A stretch of 64,000 nt of DNA from NCBI RefSeq assembly GCF_004339675.1, contig NZ_SLVM01000002.1, positions 166,248-230,247 of the forward strand. Reading direction: 5' to 3'. Shown one piece after another: positions 35,923 to 44,613 of this stretch. The translations under genes were made by a program, and so were the position numbers. The stretch comes from Rhodovulum steppense (GTDB taxonomy: Bacteria; Pseudomonadota; Alphaproteobacteria; Rhodobacterales; Rhodobacteraceae). How positions within the stretch are numbered: the first letter of the stretch is position 1; the number at the start of each line of letters is the position of its first letter. The notes under the pieces were generated by a model that saw nothing but the letters and a program-made list of their open reading frames with translations, ran no database searches and had not been told where the DNA came from.

Positions 35923-36042
35923 CCGGATTGCCGAAAAAAGCGTCGGAATGCGTGTTGCTCCTGCCCGAGCGGGGCGTGGGACGCTGGACAGCAGGGCACC
36001 CGGGGCCATATCCAACCAACGAACAGAGCAGGAGCAGGACAT

Positions 36043-37341
36043 ATGCCTTTCGAAACCGCAGCGGGCGCACCCCGCCGCATTGCCGTGATCGGTGCCGGGA
36101 TCTCGGGTCTTGGCGCGGCGCATTTGCTGGCTGCGGATCACCGCATCACCCTGTTCGAGGCCGAGCCGCGGCTGGGCGGGCATGCGCGCACGGTGCTGGC
36201 GGGCAAACGGGGCGATCAGCCGGTCGATACCGGCTTCATCGTGTTCAATTATGTAAATTACCCGATGATGGCGCGGCTGTTCGACGAGCTTCAGGTGCCG
36301 GTGGCGAAATCCGACATGAGCTTTGGCGCCTCGCTCGATGGCGGGGCGTTCGAATACGGGCTCAAGAACCTCAAGGCCGTCTTTGCCCAGCCTTCGAACG
36401 CGCTGAACCCGCAATTCCTGAACATGCTGCGCGACGTGATGAAGTTCAACGCCAACGCGCTCAAGGTTGCGCGCGCCCATCCCGACGCGACCATCGGTGA
36501 GTTCCTGACAGCGCTGGGCACCGGCGAATGGTTCCGCGACCGCTACCTGCTGCCGCTTTCGGGCGCGATCTGGTCGACGCCGGTGCAGGGCATCCTCGAT
36601 TTCCCGGCGCATGCGATGATCCGCTTCTTCGAGAACCACGCGCTGCTCAGCCACAAGGGCCAGCACCAGTGGTACACGGTGCGCGGCGGGTCCATCGAAT
36701 ATGTCCGCAGGCTGGAAGCCGCGCTGGCGGGCCAGGGCGTCGAGATTCGCACCGGCGCCCCGGTCGAAGCGGTGCGCCGCGTCGAGGGCGGGGTCGAGAT
36801 CCGCGCCAGGGGGGCCGAATGGGCGGCCTTCGACGAAGTCGTTTTCGCCACCCATTCCGACGACACGCTGGCGATGCTGGCCGATCCCAGCCCCGAGGAA
36901 CGCGCGACCCTTGGTGCGGTGCGTTACCAGCCCAACGATGCGGTGCTGCATTCCGATACCGGCCTGATGCCAAGGCGGCGCGGGGCCTGGGCCAGCTGGG
37001 TCTATACCGAGGAGCGCGGCCAGCGCGCCGACCGGATCGACCTGACCTACTGGATGAACTCGTTGCAGCCGATCCCCGAAAGCGATCCGCTTTTCGTGAC
37101 GCTGAACACCCGCCGGACGATCCGCCAGGAACTGATCCACGATCAGGTCACCTTCCGCCATCCGGTCTATGATCTGGCCGCGCTTGCGGCGCAGGGCCGG
37201 ATCCGCGAGACCAACGGGACGAACCGCACCTGGTTCTGCGGCGCCTGGATGCGCAACGGCTTCCACGAGGACGGGCTGGCCAGCGCGCATGCCGTCGTCG
37301 AGGCGATGAAGCGGCGCGAACGCGAGACGGTGGCGGCATGA
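36043..37341 (+). CDS. FAD-dependent NAD/FAD-binding protein (COG2907, flavin amine oxidase-like)
   Basis: A 432-residue flavoprotein. The N-terminal Rossmann motif GAGISGLGAAH (G17, G19, G22) is followed by the second adenine-binding acidic residue in LFEAEPRLGGHART. It belongs to COG2907. R. sphaeroides homologues are in the sigma-E regulon and have been linked to ChrR turnover and to unusual (furan-type) fatty acid formation; I recall this from the literature and the function here is inferred. It is first in an operon divergent from rpoE and overlaps the DUF1365 gene by 4 bases. Confidence 0.9.
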   Translation: MPFETAAGAPRRIAVIGAGISGLGAAHLLAADHRITLFEAEPRLGGHARTVLAGKRGDQPVDTGFIVFNYVNYPMMARLFDELQVPVAKSDMSFGASLDGGAFEYGLKNLKAVFAQPSNALNPQFLNMLRDVMKFNANALKVARAHPDATIGEFLTALGTGEWFRDRYLLPLSGAIWSTPVQGILDFPAHAMIRFFENHALLSHKGQHQWYTVRGGSIEYVRRLEAALAGQGVEIRTGAPVEAVRRVEGGVEIRARGAEWAAFDEVVFATHSDDTLAMLADPSPEERATLGAVRYQPNDAVLHSDTGLMPRRRGAWASWVYTEERGQRADRIDLTYWMNSLQPIPESDPLFVTLNTRRTIRQELIHDQVTFRHPVYDLAALAAQGRIRETNGTNRTWFCGAWMRNGFHEDGLASAHAVVEAMKRRERETVAA

Positions 37342-38102
37342 CCCCAATTGTCGAACATGTCCGCGGCACGACCTTTCACCAGCGGCGCGGCAAGGTGGAT
37401 CACAAGCTGCGCCATTCGGTCGATTACGTCCTTTACGATGCCGAGGCCCCTGCGCCGAAGCGTCCGCGCCTGTTCTCGCTGAACCGCCGCAACATCATGT
37501 CGGTCTGGGACCGTGACCATGGCGGGCCCTGGGGGCAGGGGCGCGGCGCGGAATGGGTGCGCGAGGTGCTCAAGGCGCATGACCTGTTCTCGGCCAAGGG
37601 GCGGATCGAGCTTCTGACCCTGCCGCGCGTTCTGGGGGCCGAGTTCAACCCGGTCAGTTTCTGGCTGTGCTACGGCAAGGACGAGACGCTGCGCGCGGTG
37701 ATCGCCGAGGTGAACAATCCCTGGCGAGACCGCCATTCCTACCTGTGCCGCCATGCCGACCAGCGCCCGATCGAGCCGTCGGACATCCTGACGGCGGTCA
37801 AGCTGTTCCATGTCTCGCCCTTCCTGCCGATCGAGGGGGGCTATCGCTTTCGCTTCGACATCCGGCCCGACAAGGTCGGGATCTGGATCGACTATTCCGC
37901 GAATGGCGAGGAAGGACTTTACGCCACGCTGACGGGGCCGCGCCGACCGCTGAGAAACCGGCATATCCTGACGGGCCTGATCCGGCGGCCCTTTGGCTCG
38001 ATCCGGGTTCTGAGCCTGATCTACTGGCACGCGCTGCGGCTGAAGCTGAAGGGCGCGCGCTACCGCACCCGCCCCGAGCCCCCGGCCAAAGAGGTCAGTT
38101 GA
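37338..38102 (+). CDS. DUF1365 family protein
   Basis: A 254-residue protein starting at ATG 37338. The pattern of conserved stretches, HHRRGKVDHKLRHSVDYVLYD-like N-terminus (TFHQRRGKVDHKLRHSVDY), the NIMSVWDRDHG segment, and EFNPVSFWLCY, are typical of DUF1365. These proteins are found next to COG2907 flavoproteins and cyclopropane fatty acid synthase-like methyltransferases in many proteobacteria. A role in membrane lipid modification is inferred from that context only. It overlaps the next gene (stop TGA shares the ATG at 38102). Confidence 0.9.
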   Translation: MTPIVEHVRGTTFHQRRGKVDHKLRHSVDYVLYDAEAPAPKRPRLFSLNRRNIMSVWDRDHGGPWGQGRGAEWVREVLKAHDLFSAKGRIELLTLPRVLGAEFNPVSFWLCYGKDETLRAVIAEVNNPWRDRHSYLCRHADQRPIEPSDILTAVKLFHVSPFLPIEGGYRFRFDIRPDKVGIWIDYSANGEEGLYATLTGPRRPLRNRHILTGLIRRPFGSIRVLSLIYWHALRLKLKGARYRTRPEPPAKEVS

Positions 38103-39334
38103 TGGCCAAGGCCGCGCCGCTTTCGGGCTATGCGGTGTTTGCCGCGCTTCTGGCCTCGGCGGGGCTGCCGATCTACATCCACGCGCCCAAGTTCTATGTC
38201 GATGAATATGGCGTCAGCCTTGCGGCGCTGGGCGCGGTGCTGTTCGGGCTGCGGCTGTTCGATGTGGTGCAGGATCCGGCGCTGGGCTGGCTGTCGGAAC
38301 GGCTGCGACGGGCCCGGGGCCTGGCGGTCGCGGGCGCCGTGGCGCTGCTGGCGGGCTCGATGTGGGCGCTGTTCGCGGTGACGCCGCCCGTCGCGCCGCT
38401 GCTGTGGTTCGGTCTGACGCTGACCGGGCTGTTCACCGCGTTCAGCTTTCTGACCATCACCTTCTACGCGCAGGGCGTGTCGCGGGCCGGGCAACTGGGG
38501 GAGGGCGGGCATGTCCGCATCGCCGCCTGGCGCGAAACCGGCGCGCTGCTGGGGGTCAGCGCGGCGGCGGTGGCGCCGACCCTGCTGATCGGGACCGGTG
38601 CGCCCTTTGCGGCCTTTGCGGCGGGCTTTGCCGGGCTCGCACTGGTTGCCGCGCTCGCGATGCGCCGCGAATGGCGCCTGCCCGCCGCGGTGCAGGAGGG
38701 CGGTTTCCGCGAGGTGCTGTCCGATCCCATCGCGCGGCGCTTGCTGATCGTGGCACTGGTCAATGCCACACCTGTTGCCGTGACCTCGACGCTGTTCCTG
38801 TTCTTCGTCGAAAGCCGGTTGGCCGCCCCGGGATGGGAGGGGCCGCTTCTGCTGCTGTTCTTCCTGTCGGCGGCGGCCTCTGCCCCCCTCTGGGGCCGGG
38901 CCGCGCGCATCTGGGGCGAGAAGCGCACGCTGATCGGGGGCATGGTGCTGTCGATCCTTGCCTTCGCCTATGCCGCCTTTCTGGGCGCGGGCGACATCCT
39001 GCCCTTTGCGCTTATCTGCATCGCCTCGGGCGCGGCGCTGGGCGCGGACATGACGCTTTTGCCCGCGATCTTTGCCGGGCGCATGGCCCATGTGGCGCCG
39101 AATGCGGGCCGGGCCTTCGGGCTCTGGACCTTCGTCTCGAAATTCACCCTGGCCTTTGCGGCGGTGACGCTCTTGCCGCTGTTGCAGCGTGCGGGCTTTG
39201 CCGCCGGGGCCGACAACCCGCCGGGCGCGCTGGTGATGCTGAGCGTGCTTTACGCCCTTGTGCCCTGCGCCCTGAAACTTCTGGCGATCGCGCTTCTGGC
39301 CGCGACGCCCCTGACCCGGGAGACGGACCGATGA
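38102..39334 (+). CDS. MFS/GPH-type transporter of the sigma-E operon
   Basis: A 410-residue polytopic membrane protein with about 12 hydrophobic segments, from ATG 38102. The sequence DPALGWLSERLRRARG is the MFS/GPH loop 2-3 motif (DxxxGxxSDR-like). Its R. sphaeroides homologue is described as a GPH-family sugar/cation symporter, but no sugar-binding evidence is visible. In this setting it may handle lipids or another envelope compound. The four genes around it are overlapped by 1-4 bases each, suggesting one mRNA. Confidence 0.87.
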   Translation: MAKAAPLSGYAVFAALLASAGLPIYIHAPKFYVDEYGVSLAALGAVLFGLRLFDVVQDPALGWLSERLRRARGLAVAGAVALLAGSMWALFAVTPPVAPLLWFGLTLTGLFTAFSFLTITFYAQGVSRAGQLGEGGHVRIAAWRETGALLGVSAAAVAPTLLIGTGAPFAAFAAGFAGLALVAALAMRREWRLPAAVQEGGFREVLSDPIARRLLIVALVNATPVAVTSTLFLFFVESRLAAPGWEGPLLLLFFLSAAASAPLWGRAARIWGEKRTLIGGMVLSILAFAYAAFLGAGDILPFALICIASGAALGADMTLLPAIFAGRMAHVAPNAGRAFGLWTFVSKFTLAFAAVTLLPLLQRAGFAAGADNPPGALVMLSVLYALVPCALKLLAIALLAATPLTRETDR

Positions 39335-39894
39335 GTTTTTTCCTGGCCTTCGTTCTTGGCGCGCTGGCCGTTCTGGCGCTGGCGATCCTGCGCGGGCGGA
39401 TGCTGGCCTTTCCCGCCCAGAAGGCCGGGGATTATGCAGCCAAGACCCCCGAATTCGACATCCGCCGCCATATCAACGGCCCCATCCTGTGCGAGGGCGT
39501 GATCTACGGGCCGACGGGCCGCGTCGCCTCGCGTTTCGTGGCCGATTTCGAGGCGCGGTGGGAGGGCAATGCCGGCACCATGACCGAGGAATTCCGCTAT
39601 GACAGCGGCGCGACGCAAAGTCGGCGCTGGGCGTTCACGCTGGGCGATGACGGGCATATCCGCGCGCAAGCGCCCGATGTGGTCGGCGATGGCGAGGGCT
39701 GGCAAAGGGGATCGGCGGTGCATCTGCGCTATCGTATCCGCCTGCCCGAGGATGCGGGCGGGCATGTGCTGGACGTGATCGACTGGATGTATCTGATGGA
39801 GAACGGCACGATCATGAACCGCAGTCAGTTCCGCAAGTTCGGCATTCCCGTTGGCGAACTGGTCGCGACCATGCGTCCCAAAGGTGCCGCATGA
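39331..39894 (+). CDS. DUF3833 family protein
   Basis: A 187-residue protein from ATG 39331, overlapping the transporter stop. A single N-terminal hydrophobic segment (MSFFLAFVLGALAVLALAIL) is followed by a beta-rich lipocalin-like body: FEARWEGNAGTMTEEFRYDSG, AVHLRYRIRLPE and WMYLMENGTIMNRSQFRKFG. These are DUF3833 hallmarks. A membrane-anchored lipid-binding role is plausible, inferred from the fold type and operon. It overlaps the SDR gene by 4 bases. Confidence 0.88.
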   Translation: MSFFLAFVLGALAVLALAILRGRMLAFPAQKAGDYAAKTPEFDIRRHINGPILCEGVIYGPTGRVASRFVADFEARWEGNAGTMTEEFRYDSGATQSRRWAFTLGDDGHIRAQAPDVVGDGEGWQRGSAVHLRYRIRLPEDAGGHVLDVIDWMYLMENGTIMNRSQFRKFGIPVGELVATMRPKGAA

Positions 39895-40631
39895 GCGAGT
39901 GGGCGGGCAGACGCTACTGGATCGTCGGCGCAAGCGAGGGGCTGGGCCGTGCGCTTGCCGAACAACTGAGCGCGCTGGGGGTGGAACTGGTCCTCAGCGC
40001 CCGGACTGCGGGGCGGCTGGACGCGCTGGCCGCATCGCTGCCCGCCCGCGCCGAAGTGGTGACGATGGATGTTTCCGACAGCCAGTCCGTGCGCGATGCC
40101 TTTGCGCAGGTCGGCGATATCGACGGCATGGTGTTTCTGGCCGGTGTCTACTGGCCGCAGCCTGCGCAGGACTGGAACGCCGACGAGGTCGAGGCGATGT
40201 GCGACATCAATTTCACCGGTGCGGCGCGGGTGCTGGGGCAGGTCGTGCCGCATTTCGTCGCGCGCGGGCGCGGCCATATCGTGCTGACCGGCAGCCTGTC
40301 CGGCTTTCGCGGCCTGCCCGGCGCCATCGGCTATTGCGCGTCCAAGGCGGGGCTGATGTCGCTGGCCGAAAGCATGTATGCCGATCTGCGCGGCAGCGGC
40401 ATCAAGGTGCAACTGGTCAATCCGGGCTTCATCCGCACGCGCCTGACCGACAAGAACGATTTCGCGATGCCCTTCATCATGGACCCGGATCCGGCGGCGC
40501 GGATCATGGTCGAACACATGATGACCGACAGGTTCTCGCGCAGCTTTCCCACACTGTTTTCCTGGCTGTTCCGGCTGTCGCAATTCCTGCCCGAGGGGCT
40601 TTATTACCGGATTTTCGCGCCCAGACGCTGA
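39891..40631 (+). CDS. Short-chain dehydrogenase/reductase
   Basis: A 246-residue NAD(P)-dependent oxidoreductase. The cofactor motif is G13-A-S-x-G-x-G19 in IVGASEGLGRALAEQ, the catalytic Ser is in LTGSLSGFRG, and the YxxxK motif is Y148-C-A-S-K152. It is the last gene of the five-gene operon divergent from rpoE, as in the R. sphaeroides sigma-E operon. The substrate is unknown; a fatty acyl or polar lipid precursor would fit the context. Confidence 0.92.
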   Translation: MSEWAGRRYWIVGASEGLGRALAEQLSALGVELVLSARTAGRLDALAASLPARAEVVTMDVSDSQSVRDAFAQVGDIDGMVFLAGVYWPQPAQDWNADEVEAMCDINFTGAARVLGQVVPHFVARGRGHIVLTGSLSGFRGLPGAIGYCASKAGLMSLAESMYADLRGSGIKVQLVNPGFIRTRLTDKNDFAMPFIMDPDPAARIMVEHMMTDRFSRSFPTLFSWLFRLSQFLPEGLYYRIFAPRR

Positions 40632-40693
40632 GCAAGGCTTGTGCATCGGGCGGGGGCGGGCGAAACTGGCGGCAAGTTCGGAGGAGACAGCCC

Positions 40694-41029
40694 GTGATCA
40701 ACGACCTGCTTGAGATAAGCCCGCGCAAGGTGGTGCAGGTTATCTTCTACGCCCGCGAAAAACGCATGGCCGAGGCCGAATTGCGCGCCTTCATCGGGGC
40801 GATGAACGAGGACGAAAAGGCCAGCCTGGTCGCGCTGACCTGGATCGGGCGCGAGACCTTCGATCCCGAGGATCTGGCCGAGGCGGTCGAGACCGCCAAG
40901 GCAGAGGCGACCACGCCCACCGAGGATTACCTGGTCAACATGCCGCTGTTTGCCGATTACCTCGAGGCCGGACTGGACGCGCTGGGCATCAATCCGACCG
41001 ATCTCGAAGAGGAGTTCTTCGACCGCTGA
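40694..41029 (+). CDS. DUF3775 family small protein
   Basis: A 111-residue soluble protein from GTG 40694, with GGAGGAG 7 bases upstream. The frame is open further upstream, but that overlaps the SDR gene. The sequence is acidic and mostly helical (SPRKVVQVIFYAREKRMAEAEL; MNEDEKASLVALTWIGRETFDPED), which are DUF3775 features. The function is unknown. It lies 62 bases after the SDR gene and may be the sixth gene of the same transcript. It converges on the saccharopine dehydrogenase-like gene. Confidence 0.85.
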   Translation: MINDLLEISPRKVVQVIFYAREKRMAEAELRAFIGAMNEDEKASLVALTWIGRETFDPEDLAEAVETAKAEATTPTEDYLVNMPLFADYLEAGLDALGINPTDLEEEFFDR

Positions 41030-41047
41030 GCGGTTTCGAGGGGATCG

Positions 41048-42115
41048 TCAGGGGCCATCATCGCGAGGTCTGCCGCCGATATGCCGGTCGAACTCGGCTC
41101 TGGCCCGGCCCCAGGAGCCGCCGTCAAGATCGTGCAGGGCCAGCAGCGAGGGCAGAAGCTGCGCGGCATAGTCCTGCGAGGATTCGACCGGCAGCAGCGA
41201 GGGCAGATTGTCGATGGCGGTCACATCGAGCGGCGGCGCGTCATGGACCCGGATCGCGGGTTCCTGCCAGTCGGTCGCGCGGTCATAGACCTTGATCGGC
41301 GAGAAATCCGAGCCTGGATCGCAGGCGATGTCGCCGATCACGGACAGGCGGCGTGGGGCCTGTGGCGCGTCGTCGGGCACGAAGACCGGCGTGCCGGGCA
41401 TCGCAAGGATGCAGTTGAGAAAGATCTCGTGGTCGAGGATCTCGGGGAAGGGGCCGCCATGGGCGGTTTCAGCAATGTCCCAGGACGTGACCTCGACCCC
41501 CATCGCGCGGCACAGGTCGCTGGCGCCGGTGCCGACCCGGCCCAGCGCGCCGATCACGATGGCGCGCGGGCGGCCAAGGCCCGCCAGCGTCCCGTCAAGT
41601 GCCGCGCGCAGGTCTGCGGAACTGGCGTGCCTCCCCACGGGCCCGGCGATTCCGCTCCGCTGTTGCGCGGCCCAGCAGATCAAGCTGACCGCCGCACCCG
41701 CATAGCCCGCCCAGTAGCCGAAGGCCGCCACCCGCCGCCCGGTTTCGTCCACCAGGTATTCCAGGTCGTAAAGCGTGCCGCCCCCCGCCGCGAAGCGGTC
41801 CAGCAGCACGCGGCCCGCCGTCTGGCCCTTGAAGGCATGGCCGAACATGATGTGGCGGTGGGGCAGGGGCGTGCCGTCCTCGGGCAATTCCTTGAGGCCG
41901 AAGATGATGGCATCGTCCGGCGCGTCAGGCCAGGAATGGGCGGCGACGATCTCGCAGCCCGCCGCCGCGTAGTCCTCGATGGGGATGGCGCGGACCGGGC
42001 ATTGCTCGATGCTGACGCGGATGCCGACCTCGACCAGCGCGCGCGCGCCCTCGGGCATCAGCCCCACCCGTTCCTCGTTCGGCCGCTGTTCGGCCCTGAC
42101 CCAAAGATGCGTCAT
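41048..42115 (-). CDS. Saccharopine dehydrogenase (NAD+, L-lysine-forming)-like protein
   Basis: A 355-residue cytosolic oxidoreductase related to fungal Lys1 and to alanine dehydrogenase. The N-terminus MTHLWVRAEQRPNEERVGLMPEGARALVEVG is the substrate domain. The nucleotide-binding motif is IVIGALGRVGTGASDL. In alphaproteobacteria it takes part in saccharopine-type lysine interconversion, usually with a second saccharopine reductase gene, which is not present in this window. The start is ATG 42115. It is divergent from the ligase/ABC operon. Confidence 0.9.
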   Translation of the reverse strand: MTHLWVRAEQRPNEERVGLMPEGARALVEVGIRVSIEQCPVRAIPIEDYAAAGCEIVAAHSWPDAPDDAIIFGLKELPEDGTPLPHRHIMFGHAFKGQTAGRVLLDRFAAGGGTLYDLEYLVDETGRRVAAFGYWAGYAGAAVSLICWAAQQRSGIAGPVGRHASSADLRAALDGTLAGLGRPRAIVIGALGRVGTGASDLCRAMGVEVTSWDIAETAHGGPFPEILDHEIFLNCILAMPGTPVFVPDDAPQAPRRLSVIGDIACDPGSDFSPIKVYDRATDWQEPAIRVHDAPPLDVTAIDNLPSLLPVESSQDYAAQLLPSLLALHDLDGGSWGRARAEFDRHIGGRPRDDGP

Positions 42116-42244
42116 CGGTCCCCCGTTCGGTTCGCCGCCGGTCTAGGCCATGGCGCGGGCCGGGCCAAGGGGGCGTGCTGTTACGGCAGGCTTGCGCAAT
42201 CTGTCGCGGCGGCGTGCATCCTGCGCAATTTCCTAACCTTTTGC

Positions 42245-42273
42245 TTGACCGGAATCCGACCTTGGGCAAATGT
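42245..42273 (+). promoter_or_regulatory. Candidate sigma-70 promoter of the ligase/ABC operon
   Basis: TTGACC (42245-42250), a 17-base spacer and AAATGT (42268-42273). The 335-base gap 42116-42450 also has two TGCGCAAT direct repeats about 30 bases apart just upstream (the first inside a TTGCGCAA palindrome), a possible operator. The rest of the gap shows nothing I can name. Confidence 0.45.
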
Positions 42274-42450
42274 TCCCACGACCCCGGTGCGGAGAGGGCT
42301 GGTGCGGCCAGGTGAGCCGGGGTCAAGCGAGGAAATTCGGGCGGTTCAGGCCGCCTCAAGGGTCGGAATACCGGCCACGCCCGGGGGGATGGGGGATCCG
42401 CGATGCAAGCGCGGTCAGCCCGATTTCCGGGTGAAGGGGAGGAGACATTC

Positions 42451-44613
42451 TTGGCACCACATGGCACGTCTGCGGACGAGCTCTGTTCTGTTCCTGCGCT
42501 GCTCGCGCGGAACGTGCAGCTTTATGGCGACAAGCCCGCCTATCGCGAAAAGGAATTCGGCATCTGGCAATGCTGGACCTGGGCAGAGGCGAATGAGGAA
42601 ATTCGGGCCATCGCGTTGGGCCTGCTCGCGCTCGGGATCGAGCGGGGCGAGTATGTGGCGATCATCGGCCGCAACCGCCCGGCGCATTACTGGTCGATGG
42701 TGGCCGCGCAGATGTGCGGCGCGATCCCGGTGCCGCTGTACCAGGACGCCGTGGCCGAGGAGATGGCCTATGTGCTGGACCATTGCGGCGCGCGGTTCGT
42801 GGTCTGCGGCGACCAGGAACAGGTCGACAAGGTCATCGAGGTCCAGGACCGCATCCACCACATCGAGCATGTCCTTTACAACGACAAGCGGGGCATGCGC
42901 AAATACGACCACACGCAACTGAACTGGCTGGCCGATATCGAGGCCGAGGGCCGCGCGGCCCGCGTCCGTCTGGAACCCGAGCTTGAGGCGCGGATCGCGG
43001 AACTCACCTGGGATTCGACCTGCGTGATGCTCTATACCTCGGGCACGACCGGCAAGCCCAAGGGCGTGGTGCTGTCGAACCGCAACATCATCGAAACCGC
43101 CAAGGCGTCGGTGGCCTTCGACCATCTGGGCCAGGACGAGGAAGTGCTGGCCTATCTGCCGATGGCCTGGGTGGGCGATTTCATCTTCTCCATCGGGCAG
43201 GCGATGGTCGCGGGCTTCTGCGTGAACTGCCCCGAAAGCCCCGAGACGATGATGACCGACCTGCGCGAGATCGGGCCGACCTATTTCTTCGCGCCGCCGC
43301 GCATCTTCGAGACGATGCTGACCAATGTCATGATCCGGATGGAGGATGCGGGCGATCTGAAACATGCGATGTTCAAGCATTTCATGGAGTTCGCCAAGAC
43401 CACCGGCGAGACCTACGGGATGCCGCGCTATCGCAACAAGCAGTCGAAACCGACGCTGCGCCGCCGGGTGCGCTGGGCCTATCGCTACGCGATGGGGATC
43501 GGCTTCGCCGTCGAGACCATCATCGAGAACGCTGTGCGCGGTTTCTTCGTGCGGCTGCGCCACCCCATCGAGGCGCGGAAATACTTCAAGGCGCGGGGGC
43601 CGCTTCTGAACCTCTATCCGCAGCCGCTGCGCGATTATTTCAACTACCGCACGGGCGACGTGCTGATCTACGGGCCGCTCAAGAACACGCTGGGGCTGTC
43701 GCGCATCCGCGTCGCCTATACGGCCGGCGAGGCGATCGGCCCCGAGATCTTCGATTTCTACCGCTCGCTGGGGATCAACCTCAAGCAGCTCTACGGCCAG
43801 ACCGAAGCGTCGGTCTTCATCACGCAGCAGCCCGACGGGCAGGTGCGGTCGGATACGGTGGGCGTGCCCTCGCCCGGTGTCGAGGTCAGGATCGCCGAGA
43901 ATGGCGAGGTGTTCTATCGAAGCCCCGGGACCTTTGTCGAATATTACAAGAATGCCGAGTCGACCGCCTCGACCAAGGATCCCGAGGGCTGGGTGGCGAC
44001 GGGGGATGCGGGTTTCTTCGAGGAAGGCACCGGGCATCTGCGGATCATCGACCGGGCCAAGGATGTGGGCAAGATGGCCGATGGCCGACTGTTCGCGCCG
44101 AAATACGTGGAAAACAAGCTGAAATTCTATCCCGACATCCTTGAGGCGGTCGTGTTCGGCGCGGGCCGCGACCGCTGCACCGCCTTCATCAACATCGACC
44201 TGACCGCGGTCGGCAACTGGGCAGAGCGCAACAACATCGCCTATGCCAGCTATCAGGAACTTGCCGGGCATCCGCGCGTGCTGGACACGATCCAGGCCCA
44301 TGTCGAGGAGGTGAACCGCTCGGTTGCGGCGGATCCGATGCTGTCGGGCTGCCAGATCCACCGCTTCTTGATCCTGCACAAGGAACTGGATGCCGACGAT
44401 GGCGAACTGACCCGCACCCGCAAGGTGCGCCGCAACATCATCGCCGAGAAGTTCGACGATCTGGTGACCGCGCTCTATGACGGGTCGGACAGCGTCTATA
44501 CCGAGACCGAAGTCACCTACGAGGACGGCCGCAAGGGCAAGATCCGGGCTACGCTGGAAATCCGTGATGCCGAGGTGGTGACGCCGAAGCCCGAAGGGCA
44601 GGTGGCGGCATGA
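42451..44613 (+). CDS. Long-chain acyl-CoA synthetase-like AMP-binding protein
   Basis: About 720 residues. I prefer TTG 42451, preceded by GGGGAGGAG at ideal spacing; an in-frame ATG at 42403 would add 16 residues. It is an ANL-superfamily ligase: the ATP-binding loop is MLYTSGTTGKPKGVVLSNRN, the A5 motif is LYGQTEASVFITQQ, and the A7/A8 region is ATGDAGFFEEGTGHLRIIDRAKDVGK. It should activate a carboxylic acid as an acyl-AMP then acyl-CoA. The length is that of the COG1022 long-chain type. The linked Liv-type ABC importer suggests the acid is taken up by that system. Confidence 0.9.
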   Translation: MAPHGTSADELCSVPALLARNVQLYGDKPAYREKEFGIWQCWTWAEANEEIRAIALGLLALGIERGEYVAIIGRNRPAHYWSMVAAQMCGAIPVPLYQDAVAEEMAYVLDHCGARFVVCGDQEQVDKVIEVQDRIHHIEHVLYNDKRGMRKYDHTQLNWLADIEAEGRAARVRLEPELEARIAELTWDSTCVMLYTSGTTGKPKGVVLSNRNIIETAKASVAFDHLGQDEEVLAYLPMAWVGDFIFSIGQAMVAGFCVNCPESPETMMTDLREIGPTYFFAPPRIFETMLTNVMIRMEDAGDLKHAMFKHFMEFAKTTGETYGMPRYRNKQSKPTLRRRVRWAYRYAMGIGFAVETIIENAVRGFFVRLRHPIEARKYFKARGPLLNLYPQPLRDYFNYRTGDVLIYGPLKNTLGLSRIRVAYTAGEAIGPEIFDFYRSLGINLKQLYGQTEASVFITQQPDGQVRSDTVGVPSPGVEVRIAENGEVFYRSPGTFVEYYKNAESTASTKDPEGWVATGDAGFFEEGTGHLRIIDRAKDVGKMADGRLFAPKYVENKLKFYPDILEAVVFGAGRDRCTAFINIDLTAVGNWAERNNIAYASYQELAGHPRVLDTIQAHVEEVNRSVAADPMLSGCQIHRFLILHKELDADDGELTRTRKVRRNIIAEKFDDLVTALYDGSDSVYTETEVTYEDGRKGKIRATLEIRDAEVVTPKPEGQVAA

